NCBI GenBank assembly: GCA_947487155.1
Contig: CANKVS010000042.1
Span: 1-37,896, forward strand
Source: an uncultured Flaviramulus sp.
GTDB taxonomy: Bacteria > Bacteroidota > Bacteroidia > Flavobacteriales > Flavobacteriaceae
DNA length: 37,896 nucleotides
Direction of reading: 5' to 3'
This document shows positions 26,532-35,471 of this stretch, one piece after another. The notes under the pieces are model-generated. The model worked only from the letters and a program-made list of their open reading frames with translations. It had not been told where the DNA came from and ran no database searches. Each line of letters opens with the position of its first letter. Within the stretch, counting starts at the first letter, position 1. The position numbers were made by a program, and so were the translations under genes.

Positions 26532-27335
26532 TTATTTTGGCAACCCTAATATATAATAACCCACTTTTTTACCGTTAGGTTTAGTGGCACTTTTAATTTC
26601 CCAAAAATATAATAAAGGGGCTTCTAAATCTTCAAGTAATTCATTTACATCGTTAAATGTATACATCCTTGGCATTGATGCTTGTCCGTCCCAAGCATAA
26701 AAAACAGGAATAATGGGTATTAAATAAGTAAATATTAATTGTTTTATTGATAATGGTTTGCTAAAAGGTGTCATAAACAATGCCATTACAAAAAGTATTA
26801 CTAACGAAATTGGTAATAAAATCCACCATAATAATAGCGGCATTTTATTCTCGGCTAATTCATAAATTAGGATAGGTTCTTTATTGTCTTGAGCTGATTT
26901 TAATATTTGTTTTGCACTTTTAGGAGGCATATGATGAAAACTGTTCACCATTGTTTTTAAGCCTTTTGGTGCTTGCTTAAGGTTGGTAGCATTTAAAGAA
27001 TTTGCACTATATTTTATATGTTCAGTATGTTGCTCGTTAATATAGGTGATGCTTTGTTTATTAGGGTACAAATCGGTTAGCAATAGTGCAATAGGTTTGT
27101 TGTTATTCTTATTTAATTCTTGAATAACATCTGGCATAATACCTCCAGAACCAGACCCCATATCTACCACTTTAGAAAAATAATGCTTTGCTCTAATAGT
27201 TGCTAATAAATTAACTAAAACGTCTTTTGTTCCTAGTATTTTATGTAGAACAGCCAGCAAATTGGTCATGCTAGACCTTATCCAAACTGGAAACCAATTA
27301 AAATCTTCAAACTCAAAAAGTTGAATTCTTTTCAT
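26532..27335 (-). CDS. Methyltransferase-like membrane protein
   Basis: This 267-aa protein starts with a class I SAM-dependent methyltransferase-like half. The glycine-rich motif I is VVDMGSGSGG (about 57-66), an acidic LLTDLYP follows (about 85-91), and VNSFHHMP (about 130-137) is at the usual motif IV area. The second half has two hydrophobic helices (about 165-188 LLLWWILLPISLVILFVMAL and 195-213 QLIFTYLIPIIPVFY), which is unusual for this fold. It ends with a conserved-looking soluble tail (YTFNDVNELLEDLEAP). The product would be membrane-tethered, with substrate unknown. It is transcribed leftward downstream of rpe, with 54 bases between. Confidence 0.65.
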   Translation of the reverse strand: MKRIQLFEFEDFNWFPVWIRSSMTNLLAVLHKILGTKDVLVNLLATIRAKHYFSKVVDMGSGSGGIMPDVIQELNKNNNKPIALLLTDLYPNKQSITYINEQHTEHIKYSANSLNATNLKQAPKGLKTMVNSFHHMPPKSAKQILKSAQDNKEPILIYELAENKMPLLLWWILLPISLVILFVMALFMTPFSKPLSIKQLIFTYLIPIIPVFYAWDGQASMPRMYTFNDVNELLEDLEAPLLYFWEIKSATKPNGKKVGYYILGLPK

Positions 27336-27389
27336 AATACCTAATATAAGATTAAATTTTAAGTACCCTGCTAAGAAATGACTTTGAAG

Positions 27390-28052
27390 TTAAGAATTAG
27401 CAATCGCTCTTAAATCTTTAATAGTCTCAAATTGATTAGTGCTTTTAAATACATAGCTTCCAGCTACTAAAACATCAGCCCCAGCTTCTACTAGTGCTTT
27501 TGCATTTTTGTTGGTAACACCACCATCAATTTCTATTAGTGTTGAAGCACCTTTTTTAACAATTAATTCTTTTAACTCTTTTACTTTATTATATGTGTTT
27601 TCTATAAAGCTTTGACCACCAAAACCAGGGTTTACACTCATTAAGCATACAAGGTCAATATCGTTAATGGTATCTTCTAAAAGGCTAATGTTAGTATGAG
27701 GGTTTAAGGCTACACCAGCTTTCATCCCTTCATCTTTAATAGCTTGAAGTGTACGATGCAAATGTGTACATGCTTCATAATGAACCGTAAGAATGTTACT
27801 GCCTAGGTTGGCAAAGGTTTTAATATAGCGGTCTGGGTCTACAATCATTAAATGTACATCAATCGTTTTTTTGGCATGTTTAGCAATAGCTTGTAGCACT
27901 GGCATTCCAAAGGAAATATTAGGAACAAAAACACCATCCATAATGTCAATATGAAACCAGTCGGCTTCACTTTTATTTACCATGTCTATGTCGCGTTGAA
28001 GGTTTGCAAAATCTGCAGCTAAAACTGAAGGGGCTATTAATTTAGAACTCAT
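27390..28052 (-). CDS. rpe: Ribulose-phosphate 3-epimerase
   Basis: This 220-aa cytoplasmic TIM-barrel enzyme interconverts ribulose 5-phosphate and xylulose 5-phosphate in the pentose phosphate pathway. Family landmarks are PSVLAADFANL (residues 8-18), WFHIDIMDGVFVPNISFG (36-53), the DVHLMI block (near 70), LMSVNPGFGGQSFI (about 137-150) and EIDGGV (about 175-180), with the catalytic aspartates in HIDIMD and EIDGG. Length and motifs are standard. A TATCTTTG box sits 25 bases ahead of its start, so it has its own promoter and does not depend on rpoD. Confidence 0.97.
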   Translation of the reverse strand: MSSKLIAPSVLAADFANLQRDIDMVNKSEADWFHIDIMDGVFVPNISFGMPVLQAIAKHAKKTIDVHLMIVDPDRYIKTFANLGSNILTVHYEACTHLHRTLQAIKDEGMKAGVALNPHTNISLLEDTINDIDLVCLMSVNPGFGGQSFIENTYNKVKELKELIVKKGASTLIEIDGGVTNKNAKALVEAGADVLVAGSYVFKSTNQFETIKDLRAIANS

Positions 28053-28076
28053 TTAAGGTGTTTTATTCTGTTTGCA

Positions 28077-28084
28077 CAAAGATA
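28077..28084 (-). promoter_or_regulatory. -7 element of the rpe promoter
   Basis: On the minus strand the box is TATCTTTG, a perfect TAnnTTTG, 25 bases before the rpe start. No clear TTG is seen at the -33 position. Confidence 0.5.
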
Positions 28085-28140
28085 GATAAAAAAGAAGTTT
28101 TTCTCTTTTTAAAGATGCAAGATAATGTATAAAATGAGTG

Positions 28141-28165
28141 AACCCGCGGTAATCAGCCGCGGGTT
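28141..28165. terminator. GC-rich hairpin between rpoD and rpe
   Basis: AACCCGCGG (28141-28149) pairs perfectly with CCGCGGGTT (28157-28165) around TAATCAG. The stem stands out against the AT-rich surroundings. The run after it is not T-rich on either strand, so it may be an rpoD 3' end that depends on a factor, or a stability element. A second small hairpin, ACAGTT/AACTGT (28187-28203), lies beside it. Confidence 0.5.
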
Positions 28166-28257
28166 CTTTCATCAATCAAAAAACGAACAGTTATGTGAAC
28201 TGTCTGTTGCCGTAATTTAGTCGTAATTTTTTTATTAACCTAAAAATATTTTTTAAA

Positions 28258-28333
28258 AATCACTTCAACTACGTTCAGTGATTATAAAAAATGCGCTCTA
28301 TCCACTTATTTTGGTAGCAGAGCGTAGCCGAAG
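28258..28333. repeat. Interspersed palindromic repeat beside rpoD
   Basis: AATCACT (28258-28264) and AGTGATT (28277-28283) enclose TCAACTACGTTC. A second, inverted copy of the same CTTCnnCTACGnTC core lies at 28318-28333 and ends exactly at the rpoD stop codon. The core recurs near 36790. Such elements are common between genes in Flavobacteria. Confidence 0.6.
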
Positions 28334-29197
28334 CTAACCTAAATAAGTTTTTAAAATTTTACTTCTAGATGTATGTTTTAGCCTTCTAATGGCTTTTTCT
28401 TTAATTTGTCTTACACGCTCACGAGTTAAATCGAAAGTCTCACCAATTTCTTCCAAAGTCATTGGGTGTTGATTTCCTAAGCCAAAATATAAACGAATTA
28501 CATCAGCTTCACGAGGTGTTAATGTTTCTAAAGCACGTTCAATTTCAGTACGTAACGACTCGTGCAATAATTCTCTATCTGGGTTGGGCGACTCACCACT
28601 ATTTAATACATCGTATAAATTAGAATCTTCACCTTCAACTAATGGTGCATCCATACTTACATGACGTCCAGAATTTTTCATGGACTCTTTAACATCGTTA
28701 ATGGTCATGTCTAACTCTTTTGCAATTTCTTCTGCACTTGGTGGACGCTCATGAGATTGCTCTAAAAAAGCAAACGTTTTATTAATTTTATTTATCGATC
28801 CAATTTTGTTTAACGGTAAACGTACAATACGAGATTGTTCAGCTAAAGCTTGAAGAATCGATTGACGAATCCACCAAACAGCATACGATATAAATTTAAA
28901 ACCACGCGTTTCATCAAAACGTTGTGCGGCTTTAATTAATCCTAAATTACCTTCGTTAATTAAATCGGGTAATGTAAGACCTTGATTTTGGTATTGTTTT
29001 GCTACTGATACAACAAAACGTAAATTAGCTTTTGTTAACTTTTCTAAAGCTATTTGGTCACCAGCTTTAATACGTTGTGCTAATTCCACCTCTTCATCGG
29101 CAGTAATTAAATCTACCTTTCCAATTTCTTGTAAATATTTATCTAACGAAGCGGTTTCTCTATTGGTAACCTGCTTGGTAATTTTAAGTTGTCTCAT
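28334..29197 (-). CDS. rpoD: Primary RNA polymerase sigma factor RpoD/SigA
   Basis: This 287-aa housekeeping sigma factor is of the short Bacteroidota type, lacking the long N-terminal region 1.1 of E. coli. Region 1.2 is at 15-50 ([21 protein letters not shown]). Region 2 is near 55-125 and includes [29 protein letters not shown] and [10 protein letters not shown]. Region 3 is near 135-205. Region 4 with its HTH is at 230-280 ([34 protein letters not shown]). The start is marked by a real Shine-Dalgarno site, AGGAGA, at 29205-29210, seven bases ahead of the ATG, which is unusual in this phylum. A TAATTTTG box at 29282-29289 may be its promoter. Confidence 0.97.
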   Translation of the reverse strand: MRQLKITKQVTNRETASLDKYLQEIGKVDLITADEEVELAQRIKAGDQIALEKLTKANLRFVVSVAKQYQNQGLTLPDLINEGNLGLIKAAQRFDETRGFKFISYAVWWIRQSILQALAEQSRIVRLPLNKIGSINKINKTFAFLEQSHERPPSAEEIAKELDMTINDVKESMKNSGRHVSMDAPLVEGEDSNLYDVLNSGESPNPDRELLHESLRTEIERALETLTPREADVIRLYFGLGNQHPMTLEEIGETFDLTRERVRQIKEKAIRRLKHTSRSKILKTYLG

Positions 29198-29204
29198 CTA
29201 AAGT

Positions 29205-29210
29205 TCTCCT
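29205..29210 (-). promoter_or_regulatory. Strong Shine-Dalgarno site of rpoD
   Basis: On the minus strand AGGAGA lies seven bases before the rpoD ATG. Bacteroidota mRNAs usually lack such sites, and the other genes here show A-rich leaders instead. Confidence 0.6.
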
Positions 29211-29281
29211 GTAAATTTAAAGCGAATATTTGTTATTCAATAGTTATACGTATATGTGTCGAATAATGTTACAAAAAGTTT

Positions 29282-29289
29282 CAAAATTA
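29282..29289 (-). promoter_or_regulatory. Possible -7 element for rpoD
   Basis: TAATTTTG on the minus strand fits TAnnTTTG. The nearest upstream TTG is 24 bases away, longer than usual, so the match is only partial. It would give a leader of about 80 bases. Confidence 0.35.
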
Positions 29290-29434
29290 TTTTCTTTACT
29301 TAATTTTTAGACACAAAAACCTTAAAAAAGTCACAATAATTTATTATATATGTTGTTAAAATGGTTTAAAATTAGAAAAGATTAGTATACTTGTAAGTTG
29401 ATATTTTATACTAATAAATACCTGATATTTAAAT

Positions 29435-31072
29435 ATGAATTTTAAAAAATTAATTGTTTGCACCTATTCTCTTTTCTTTTTTATTATTACTCATGCACAA
29501 TCTAATGATTTTGCTACAGAATTGGGGATAGTACCTCGACCTAAGTCTATTAAAAAACTACAAAAGACTTCGTATATTTTAAATAGTAATTCAACAGTTT
29601 ATTACGATGAATCATCTAAACCAGTAGCAGAATATGTTGCGTCTTTTTTAAAAAAATCTACAGGTTTTTCTTTACAATTAAAAGAAGCGGAGGTAGAAAG
29701 TAAAGGAATTTCACTTCGTGTAGATGCATCTTTAAATTTGCCAGATGAAGGTTATTTACTTAAAAGCAATCAAGACTATATAAACATAAAAGCAAAAACG
29801 CCTGCTGGTTTGTTTTATGGGGTGCAAACCCTATTACAATTGTTGCCGGTTGAGGTTTATTCTAAAAAAGTACAACCACAGATACATTGGAAAGTTCCTG
29901 CTGTTGAAATTAACGATGAACCTTATTTTAAACAATTTAGAGGATTGCATGTAGATATATCGAGGCATTTCCGTACAAAGGCAGAAATGTTTACTATTAT
30001 AGATTACATTGCCATGCATAAAATGAATACGTTGCATATTCATTTAACAGATGATGCAGGTTGGCGAATGGAAATAAAAGCATTTCCAAAGCTTACAGAA
30101 ATTGGAGCTATAGGGCAGCATAAAACTGAAGGCGAAGGCGAAGCGCTATTTTTTTCTCAGGAAGAATTAAAAGACATAATAGCTTATGCTAATTCGCAAT
30201 ATATCGAGGTAATACCAGAAATTGATATGCCAGGTCATATGATGGGCGCACTAAGGGCGTATCCACATTTACAAAGTGTAAATGATTTACGTAAACCTGC
30301 TAAAGTTATTAGAAACGATAAAATAGGATTAGATTTTTGTAAGCAAACTCTAAAAGAAGTACATGCCGTTTTTGGAGATGTGCCTATACATATTGGATTT
30401 GATGAAATAAATTTAGGATCGAAAAAACCTATTTATACAGATGAAGAGGTAACCGCTTTTGCTAAAGAATTAACTACGTATGTAAAAGAAGGTTTAGGTG
30501 TAACTCCTATTGTTTGGGATGATGCATTTGAAAAAGGATTGGAAGATAAAAATACTTTGGTACATTGGTGGCGTCCTGGGAAAATGCATTGGTGGAGCCA
30601 TTTATCGTTAACTATCGATCAGAAATTGCAAAAATTAAACCAACCGTACATTCTTTCTCCTGCCAATTGGACGTATTTTGATATGAAAAATGCTGAAGGT
30701 TATGATGGGCAGGCATGGGCAGGTATTATATCTGTAGATATGATATATAATTGGGAACCCTTGGTGGATTTGGTAGATGCCGATTCATCTAAGCGTCATT
30801 TAGCAAAAGGAATTATAGCTTGTACATGGAGTGAAGTTATTCCAGATTTTAGTACTTTTCAAGAAAGAACTTTTCCTAGGCTAACCGCGTTGGCAGAAAA
30901 AGCTTGGACACAACCAGCAGATATAGACCAAAATAAACCAAGTTGGAAAACCTGGAGAGACGATGTGTTGATTAAAAAGCAATTGAAAAGGTACGATGCT
31001 ATGCATATCAATTATTGGAGCAAGGATAAGCCTGAAAATTTATTAAAAGTAAAACAAGGAAAGGTAGAATAG
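29435..31072 (+). CDS. GH20-family beta-N-acetylhexosaminidase
   Basis: This 545-aa secreted enzyme would release terminal beta-linked GlcNAc or GalNAc by substrate-assisted catalysis. A signal peptide ends near FFIITHAQS (residue 23). An N-terminal GH20b-type domain (about 30-150) precedes the barrel, which begins at FRGLHVDISRHF (near 168) and includes NTLHIHLTDDAGWRMEIKAFP (seen in pieces, about 198-218). The catalytic pair is D323-E324 in HIGFDE; most family members have HxGGDE, so one glycine is a phenylalanine here. The C-terminal tryptophan blocks (HWWRPGK, WAGIISVD, TWSEV) are present. It has no SusC/SusD pair next to it. A TATACTTG box at 29386-29393 may be its promoter. Confidence 0.9.
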   Translation: MNFKKLIVCTYSLFFFIITHAQSNDFATELGIVPRPKSIKKLQKTSYILNSNSTVYYDESSKPVAEYVASFLKKSTGFSLQLKEAEVESKGISLRVDASLNLPDEGYLLKSNQDYINIKAKTPAGLFYGVQTLLQLLPVEVYSKKVQPQIHWKVPAVEINDEPYFKQFRGLHVDISRHFRTKAEMFTIIDYIAMHKMNTLHIHLTDDAGWRMEIKAFPKLTEIGAIGQHKTEGEGEALFFSQEELKDIIAYANSQYIEVIPEIDMPGHMMGALRAYPHLQSVNDLRKPAKVIRNDKIGLDFCKQTLKEVHAVFGDVPIHIGFDEINLGSKKPIYTDEEVTAFAKELTTYVKEGLGVTPIVWDDAFEKGLEDKNTLVHWWRPGKMHWWSHLSLTIDQKLQKLNQPYILSPANWTYFDMKNAEGYDGQAWAGIISVDMIYNWEPLVDLVDADSSKRHLAKGIIACTWSEVIPDFSTFQERTFPRLTALAEKAWTQPADIDQNKPSWKTWRDDVLIKKQLKRYDAMHINYWSKDKPENLLKVKQGKVE

Positions 31073-31110
31073 AAATGTCTCATCGCATACAAGCTATGTG
31101 GTTACTTGAT

Positions 31111-32109
31111 TTACTCAAAATCGAATGGATCATTATCAATAATTCGTTCACGTAATCTATTTATTTTTTGATGCATTCTTTTAAAAAATAAAGCTCTGTC
31201 TTTTTCGCCTGCGTTAACTAAAAGTTTAGAAATGCTCATTTGTTTCTCAAAAAACTCAAGCATAAGCTCACAAGTAGGCTGATGTTCAATTTTAAAGTAA
31301 CTTAATACTGTAAATGGTGTGAAAAACACTTTTTGGTAAGGTGTATTTACCATAATTGTATTGGTCATAGTATGAATATCGCTAACATAAAGATTATAGA
31401 TAGCTTTGTTTTTAGAACCTATAAATGATTGTTGAATGGCTTGTGTTTCAACATGTTGTATAACGTCTTCAATATCTGTACAAATAAGTAAAGCTAATTC
31501 TTTAGATAAAGCTCCAGCTTCATAATAGTATAAAACCTGTTGCAATGTTCCATTTATTGTAGTGTTATTCCAGATTTCTGTGATATTAAGATCTTTATAT
31601 ATTTCACCCAATTTAAAGGCACTTTCTAATAGTGAATCTGGCATAGATTTTATAAAATTATCAAAGGTTACTTTGTTTTTAATCATATCGGGATCTACAT
31701 CTTTTAACCATACATAAATCTTATATCGAGATAAAAAAGAATCTTTTAGTGTATGAAAAAGAGGGATGTCTTTTGCCGAATATATAATAGATGCTCCCTT
31801 TAATTTGGTTAGAGGAATAACATTATTAAGTGATTGTTTGAAATAAGTTTCTATATCTTCTTTGTTATGTATAGGAGGCGATAAATCTGTTAGAATTGTG
31901 CTTTTACTCCCCACTTCAAACAACTTATTGAGTGATATGTTGTAATGTTTTGCTAGTGCAACACTTTCTTCTAATGTTAAGCTTGTTTTTAAGTTTATTC
32001 TTCTATATGCGGCATCATAACCAATGTCTAAAACACTTGCTATTTCTTCAACAAACGATGTATTATCCTGTGCTTTAGCCTTTAGATACTTGATAAACTG
32101 TTCTTGCAT
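31111..32109 (-). CDS. HTH-type regulator-like protein
   Basis: This 332-aa soluble protein begins with what looks like a helix-turn-helix DNA-binding domain (residues 15-65: FVEEIASVLDIGYDAAYRRI, SLTLEESVALAKHYNISLNKLF). The remaining 265 residues are helical with no recognisable enzyme or ligand motif. This layout is known from many uncharacterised Bacteroidota regulators. It is convergent with the GH20 gene (38 bases between stops) and divergent from the lipoprotein gene at 32286. It could control either neighbour, but nothing in the sequence shows it. Confidence 0.6.
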   Translation of the reverse strand: MQEQFIKYLKAKAQDNTSFVEEIASVLDIGYDAAYRRINLKTSLTLEESVALAKHYNISLNKLFEVGSKSTILTDLSPPIHNKEDIETYFKQSLNNVIPLTKLKGASIIYSAKDIPLFHTLKDSFLSRYKIYVWLKDVDPDMIKNKVTFDNFIKSMPDSLLESAFKLGEIYKDLNITEIWNNTTINGTLQQVLYYYEAGALSKELALLICTDIEDVIQHVETQAIQQSFIGSKNKAIYNLYVSDIHTMTNTIMVNTPYQKVFFTPFTVLSYFKIEHQPTCELMLEFFEKQMSISKLLVNAGEKDRALFFKRMHQKINRLRERIIDNDPFDFE

Positions 32110-32285
32110 TTTTTAAAAAATTACAAGTAGGAAGGTGGGTGATTTTGTGAAAAATAAGAAAAATAAATTAGTATTTCAACATTTTAGTCAAATGATTATT
32201 AATTATTGCAAAGTAGTTTTGAATTACTAACCAAATTGTATATCAGATGTTAATTAGCTCTATATGCAATTATAAAATATATAGT

Positions 32286-32771
32286 ATGAAAACTTTTAAA
32301 AGCATGTTTATGTTGCTGATTTTATGTTTATTCTTTTATAACTGTAAAAGTAACACCCAATTATTCAATGGTCAGATAAATAATTATTTTGATGATATGA
32401 AATATTCTGATGTTACAATTTTAAAGCGCGACTTGTCAAATCTAAAAACGTTAAAAGGAAAAAGAGAAGTAAAAGATAAAACAGGGACATCAATTGAGTT
32501 AAAATGGTTTGTAATTATTAATAACAAAAAGGAGATAGTGAGGTTTATTTTAGGTTCTCAAAACTCAGAATCTATACATACAATTAAGGTTACTCAAGAT
32601 GAGCATTGGGAAGGGCTTGTTGAATGTATTGGAATGCTTGGAGGAGAGGATGAGGATTCTTTATTACTTTTTGAATCATGTATTGGAAGTTTGATGTTCA
32701 ATCTTTGGTTAGATTGTGCCTTTGCAATTAATGAAGACGATAAAGAAAAAAATTGTTGGTATAAAAAATAA
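32286..32771 (+). CDS. Small hypothetical lipoprotein
   Basis: This 161-aa lipoprotein has its lipid cysteine at C18 (FFYNCKSNT). The ATG at 32286 is chosen because a signal peptide starts there; an ATG at 32247 would add 13 residues of unlikely sequence. The mature part is acidic toward the C-terminus (GGEDEDS, NEDDKEKN), with four cysteines in the last 50 residues (ECIGML, SCIGSL, LDCAF, NCWYKK) that could form disulfides. I do not recognise a family. A terminator shared with pnp follows. Confidence 0.65.
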   Translation: MKTFKSMFMLLILCLFFYNCKSNTQLFNGQINNYFDDMKYSDVTILKRDLSNLKTLKGKREVKDKTGTSIELKWFVIINNKKEIVRFILGSQNSESIHTIKVTQDEHWEGLVECIGMLGGEDEDSLLLFESCIGSLMFNLWLDCAFAINEDDKEKNCWYKK

Positions 32772-32812
32772 AATGGTTAGTGAATTTTATTCATAGATCA
32801 CTATAAATAAAA

Positions 32813-32843
32813 AAAGCCTTGTAATTAAATCTTACAAGGCTTT
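32813..32843. terminator. Bidirectional terminator between lipoprotein gene and pnp
   Basis: AAAGCCTTGTAA (32813-32824) pairs perfectly with TTACAAGGCTTT (32832-32843). On the minus strand a run of seven Ts follows, a textbook end for pnp; on the plus strand TTTGCTTTT follows. It serves both convergent genes. Confidence 0.9.
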
Positions 32844-32870
32844 GCTTTTAATAGTAAAGTTAAAAAGAAA

Positions 32871-35123
32871 TTAATCCTCTTTCTTATCTTCTCTAGGTCT
32901 TCTATCATCACGACGGTTATCACGTCCGCGATTATCTCTACCTCTATTATCACGTCCACCACGATTGTTATTATCTCTTGATGGTCTTACTACATAACCT
33001 TCTGGTTTTGGTAAAATAGCTTTTCTAGATACTTTTTCTTTGCGTGTTCTTGAATCTACTCCAAAATACTTTACATCAAATACATCGCCCATGTTTACTA
33101 CATCAGATACATTTTCTGTACGTTCCCAAGCTAATTCACTAACGTGTAATAACACCTCGTTCCCTGGAGCATCCATATATTCTACAACAGCACCAAAATC
33201 AAGCATTTTAATAACTTTTACTTCGTAAACGCTACCAACTTCTGGCTTAAATAATAAAGAATCTATTTTTGCCATAACAGCGTCAATACCTTTGCTACCA
33301 ACACCAAGAACCTCTACAACACCTTCTTCGGTAACAGGGTCTTCGTTTATTACAATAGTAGTTTCAGTTTCCTTTTGTAATTCTTGAATTACTTTTCCGC
33401 CAGGACCAATTAAGGCACCAATAAATTCGTTAGGAATACGTCTTGTAACCATAGTAGGTGCATGATCTTTAACTTCAGCATTAGGTGCAGAAATTGTATC
33501 AGTCAATTTGCCTAAGATATGTAAACGACCATCACGAGCTTGTTTTAATGCATTCACTAAAATCTCGTAACTTAATCCTTTTACTTTAATATCCATTTGG
33601 CAAGCTGTAATACCATCTGCTGTACCAGTTACTTTAAAGTCCATATCTCCTAAATGATCTTCATCACCTAAAATATCAGAAAGTACTGCGTATTTTCCAG
33701 AATCTGAATCAGAAATTAACCCCATAGCAATACCAGAAACAGGTTTCTTTAATTGTACACCAGCATCCATAAGTGCCATAGTACCAGAACAAACTGTTGC
33801 CATAGAAGACGAACCGTTACTTTCTAATACTTCAGAAACCACACGAACTGTATACGGACAATCCTCAGGAACCATACCTTTTAAAGCACGTTGTGCTAAA
33901 TTACCGTGTCCTACTTCACGACGAGATGTACCACGAATTGGTCGTGCTTCACCTGTTGAAAAAGGAGGGAAGTTATAGTGTAAATAGAAACGCTCTTCAC
34001 CTTCAAAAGATGGCATGTCTATTTGGTTTGCTTCTCTACTTGTACCTAAAGTAACCGTAGCCAACGCTTGAGTTTCTCCACGCGTAAAGATTGCAGAACC
34101 ATGTGTTGATGGTAAATAGTCTACCTCACACCAAATAGGTCTAATTTCGTCTGTTTTACGTCCGTCTAAACGTAAACCTTCATTTAAGGTTAAATCTCTA
34201 ACTGCCGCTTTTTCAGCTTTACTGTAATATTTTGAAATTAAGCCGCCAATATCTGCTAATTCTTCTTCAGAGTATGTTGCTTTTATTTCTTCTTTAATTT
34301 CAGCAAATGCAGCGCTACGTTCATGTTTAGCAGAACCTGCTTTTGCAACAGCATACACTTTATCATAAGCTAAATCATGAATTTTTTTAGCTAAATCTGC
34401 ATCTTCACGTTCTGGCTCGTATTCACGTACTTCTTTTTTACCGAAAGCTTCAGCTAATGCTACTTGAGCAGCACATTGTATTTTAATAGCTTCATGTGCA
34501 AATTTAATAGCTTCAGTCATTTCTTCTTCAGAAATCTCATCCATTTCACCTTCAACCATCATTACAGAATCAGCCGAAGCACCAATCATCATATCGATAT
34601 CAGATTCTTCTAATTGAGTTCTTGTAGGGTTGATAACAAATTCACCATTTACACGACCAACTCTAGCTTCAGAGATGGCACATTCAAAAGGGAAATCTGA
34701 TAATTGAATAGCTGCAGAAGCTGCTAAACCTGCCATAGCATCTGGCATAACATCATCATCATGAGACATTAATTGAATCATCACCTGAGTTTCAGAATGA
34801 TAATCTTTTGGGAATAATGGGCGTAAAACGCGGTCTACTAAACGCATCGTTAATACTTCACCGTCACTTGGTCTAGCTTCTCTTTTAAAGAAACCACCTG
34901 GGTAACGTCCTGCTGCTGCAAATTTTTCTCTGTAGTCTACCGTTAACGGTAAAAAGTCTACATCTGCTTGTCTGTAATTGGAAACAACTGTACATAATAA
35001 CATACATTTTCCAGACTGCACTACAACGCTACCATGCGCTTGTTTTGCTAATTTTCCGGTTTCGATAGAAATTTCTCTACCATCACCTAGGTCTATGACC
35101 TCTCTAAAAATTTTTGGAATCAT
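32871..35123 (-). CDS. pnp: Polyribonucleotide nucleotidyltransferase (PNPase)
   Basis: This 750-aa phosphorolytic 3'-5' exoribonuclease degrades mRNA and can add tails. It has the first RNase PH domain (about 10-140), a helical linker (150-230), the second RNase PH domain (about 315-530, with [20 protein letters not shown] and [18 protein letters not shown]), a KH domain (about 555-615, [15 protein letters not shown]) and an S1 domain (about 622-690, [19 protein letters not shown]). The last 36 residues (about 715-750) are an unusual basic RG/RD repeat tail ([14 protein letters not shown]). It lies downstream of rpsO in the same direction, an order seen in many bacteria. A repeat-filled 348-base gap and a terminator separate the two here. 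Confidence 0.97.
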   Translation of the reverse strand: MIPKIFREVIDLGDGREISIETGKLAKQAHGSVVVQSGKCMLLCTVVSNYRQADVDFLPLTVDYREKFAAAGRYPGGFFKREARPSDGEVLTMRLVDRVLRPLFPKDYHSETQVMIQLMSHDDDVMPDAMAGLAASAAIQLSDFPFECAISEARVGRVNGEFVINPTRTQLEESDIDMMIGASADSVMMVEGEMDEISEEEMTEAIKFAHEAIKIQCAAQVALAEAFGKKEVREYEPEREDADLAKKIHDLAYDKVYAVAKAGSAKHERSAAFAEIKEEIKATYSEEELADIGGLISKYYSKAEKAAVRDLTLNEGLRLDGRKTDEIRPIWCEVDYLPSTHGSAIFTRGETQALATVTLGTSREANQIDMPSFEGEERFYLHYNFPPFSTGEARPIRGTSRREVGHGNLAQRALKGMVPEDCPYTVRVVSEVLESNGSSSMATVCSGTMALMDAGVQLKKPVSGIAMGLISDSDSGKYAVLSDILGDEDHLGDMDFKVTGTADGITACQMDIKVKGLSYEILVNALKQARDGRLHILGKLTDTISAPNAEVKDHAPTMVTRRIPNEFIGALIGPGGKVIQELQKETETTIVINEDPVTEEGVVEVLGVGSKGIDAVMAKIDSLLFKPEVGSVYEVKVIKMLDFGAVVEYMDAPGNEVLLHVSELAWERTENVSDVVNMGDVFDVKYFGVDSRTRKEKVSRKAILPKPEGYVVRPSRDNNNRGGRDNRGRDNRGRDNRRDDRRPREDKKED

Positions 35124-35237
35124 AAATTTTTTTTAATTCTAATTAAACAATGGTCGTTGTGTTGTTGTGTGTAGTTGTTGTTAAATGACATTTAATGTCT
35201 GACCAATGAAAAACTGTAATTAGCTTCTTCTAATGTT

Positions 35238-35329
35238 TGTCATTGCGAATCCAAACATTTTTTGTTTGGGTGTGGAAATCTGTTTCTTTTGGAAGAGATT
35301 ACCACGTCGTTACACTCCTCGTAATGACA
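35238..35329. repeat. Interspersed palindromic repeat (TGTCATTGCGA type)
   Basis: TGTCATTGCGA (35238-35248) and TCGTAATGACA (35319-35329) are inverted ends with one mismatch. Inside, GGAAATCT and AGATTACC form a second inverted pair. From memory this is a common intergenic repeat of Bacteroidota and some other phyla; no protein is encoded. Confidence 0.7.
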
Positions 35330-35348
35330 TTGTAACGTATTTATATTT

Positions 35349-35432
35349 GGGCGTTACCCTCCTTAGGTCGGGTCGGGCTTTCGGTAGTCGCTCTCTGTGA
35401 GGAGCTCCAACAATGCCTCAATCCCTAACGTT
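35349..35432. repeat. Interspersed repeat (GGGCGTTACC type)
   Basis: GGGCGTTA (35349-35356) and TAACGTT (35426-35432) are inverted ends of an 84-base element with GTCGGGCTTTCGG and CTCAATCCC blocks, and an inner hairpin GCTC...GAGC. I recall very similar intergenic elements from Flavobacteriaceae genomes, with unknown function. Confidence 0.6.
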
Positions 35433-35437
35433 AAAAC

Positions 35438-35467
35438 AAAAAAGAGGCTAATAAAAGCCTCTTTTTT
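35438..35467 (-). terminator. Terminator of rpsO
   Basis: AAAAAAGAGGCT (35438-35449) pairs with AGCCTCTTTTTT (35456-35467). Read on the minus strand, it begins five bases after the rpsO stop and ends in a run of six Ts. Confidence 0.88.
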
Positions 35468-35471
35468 AATA

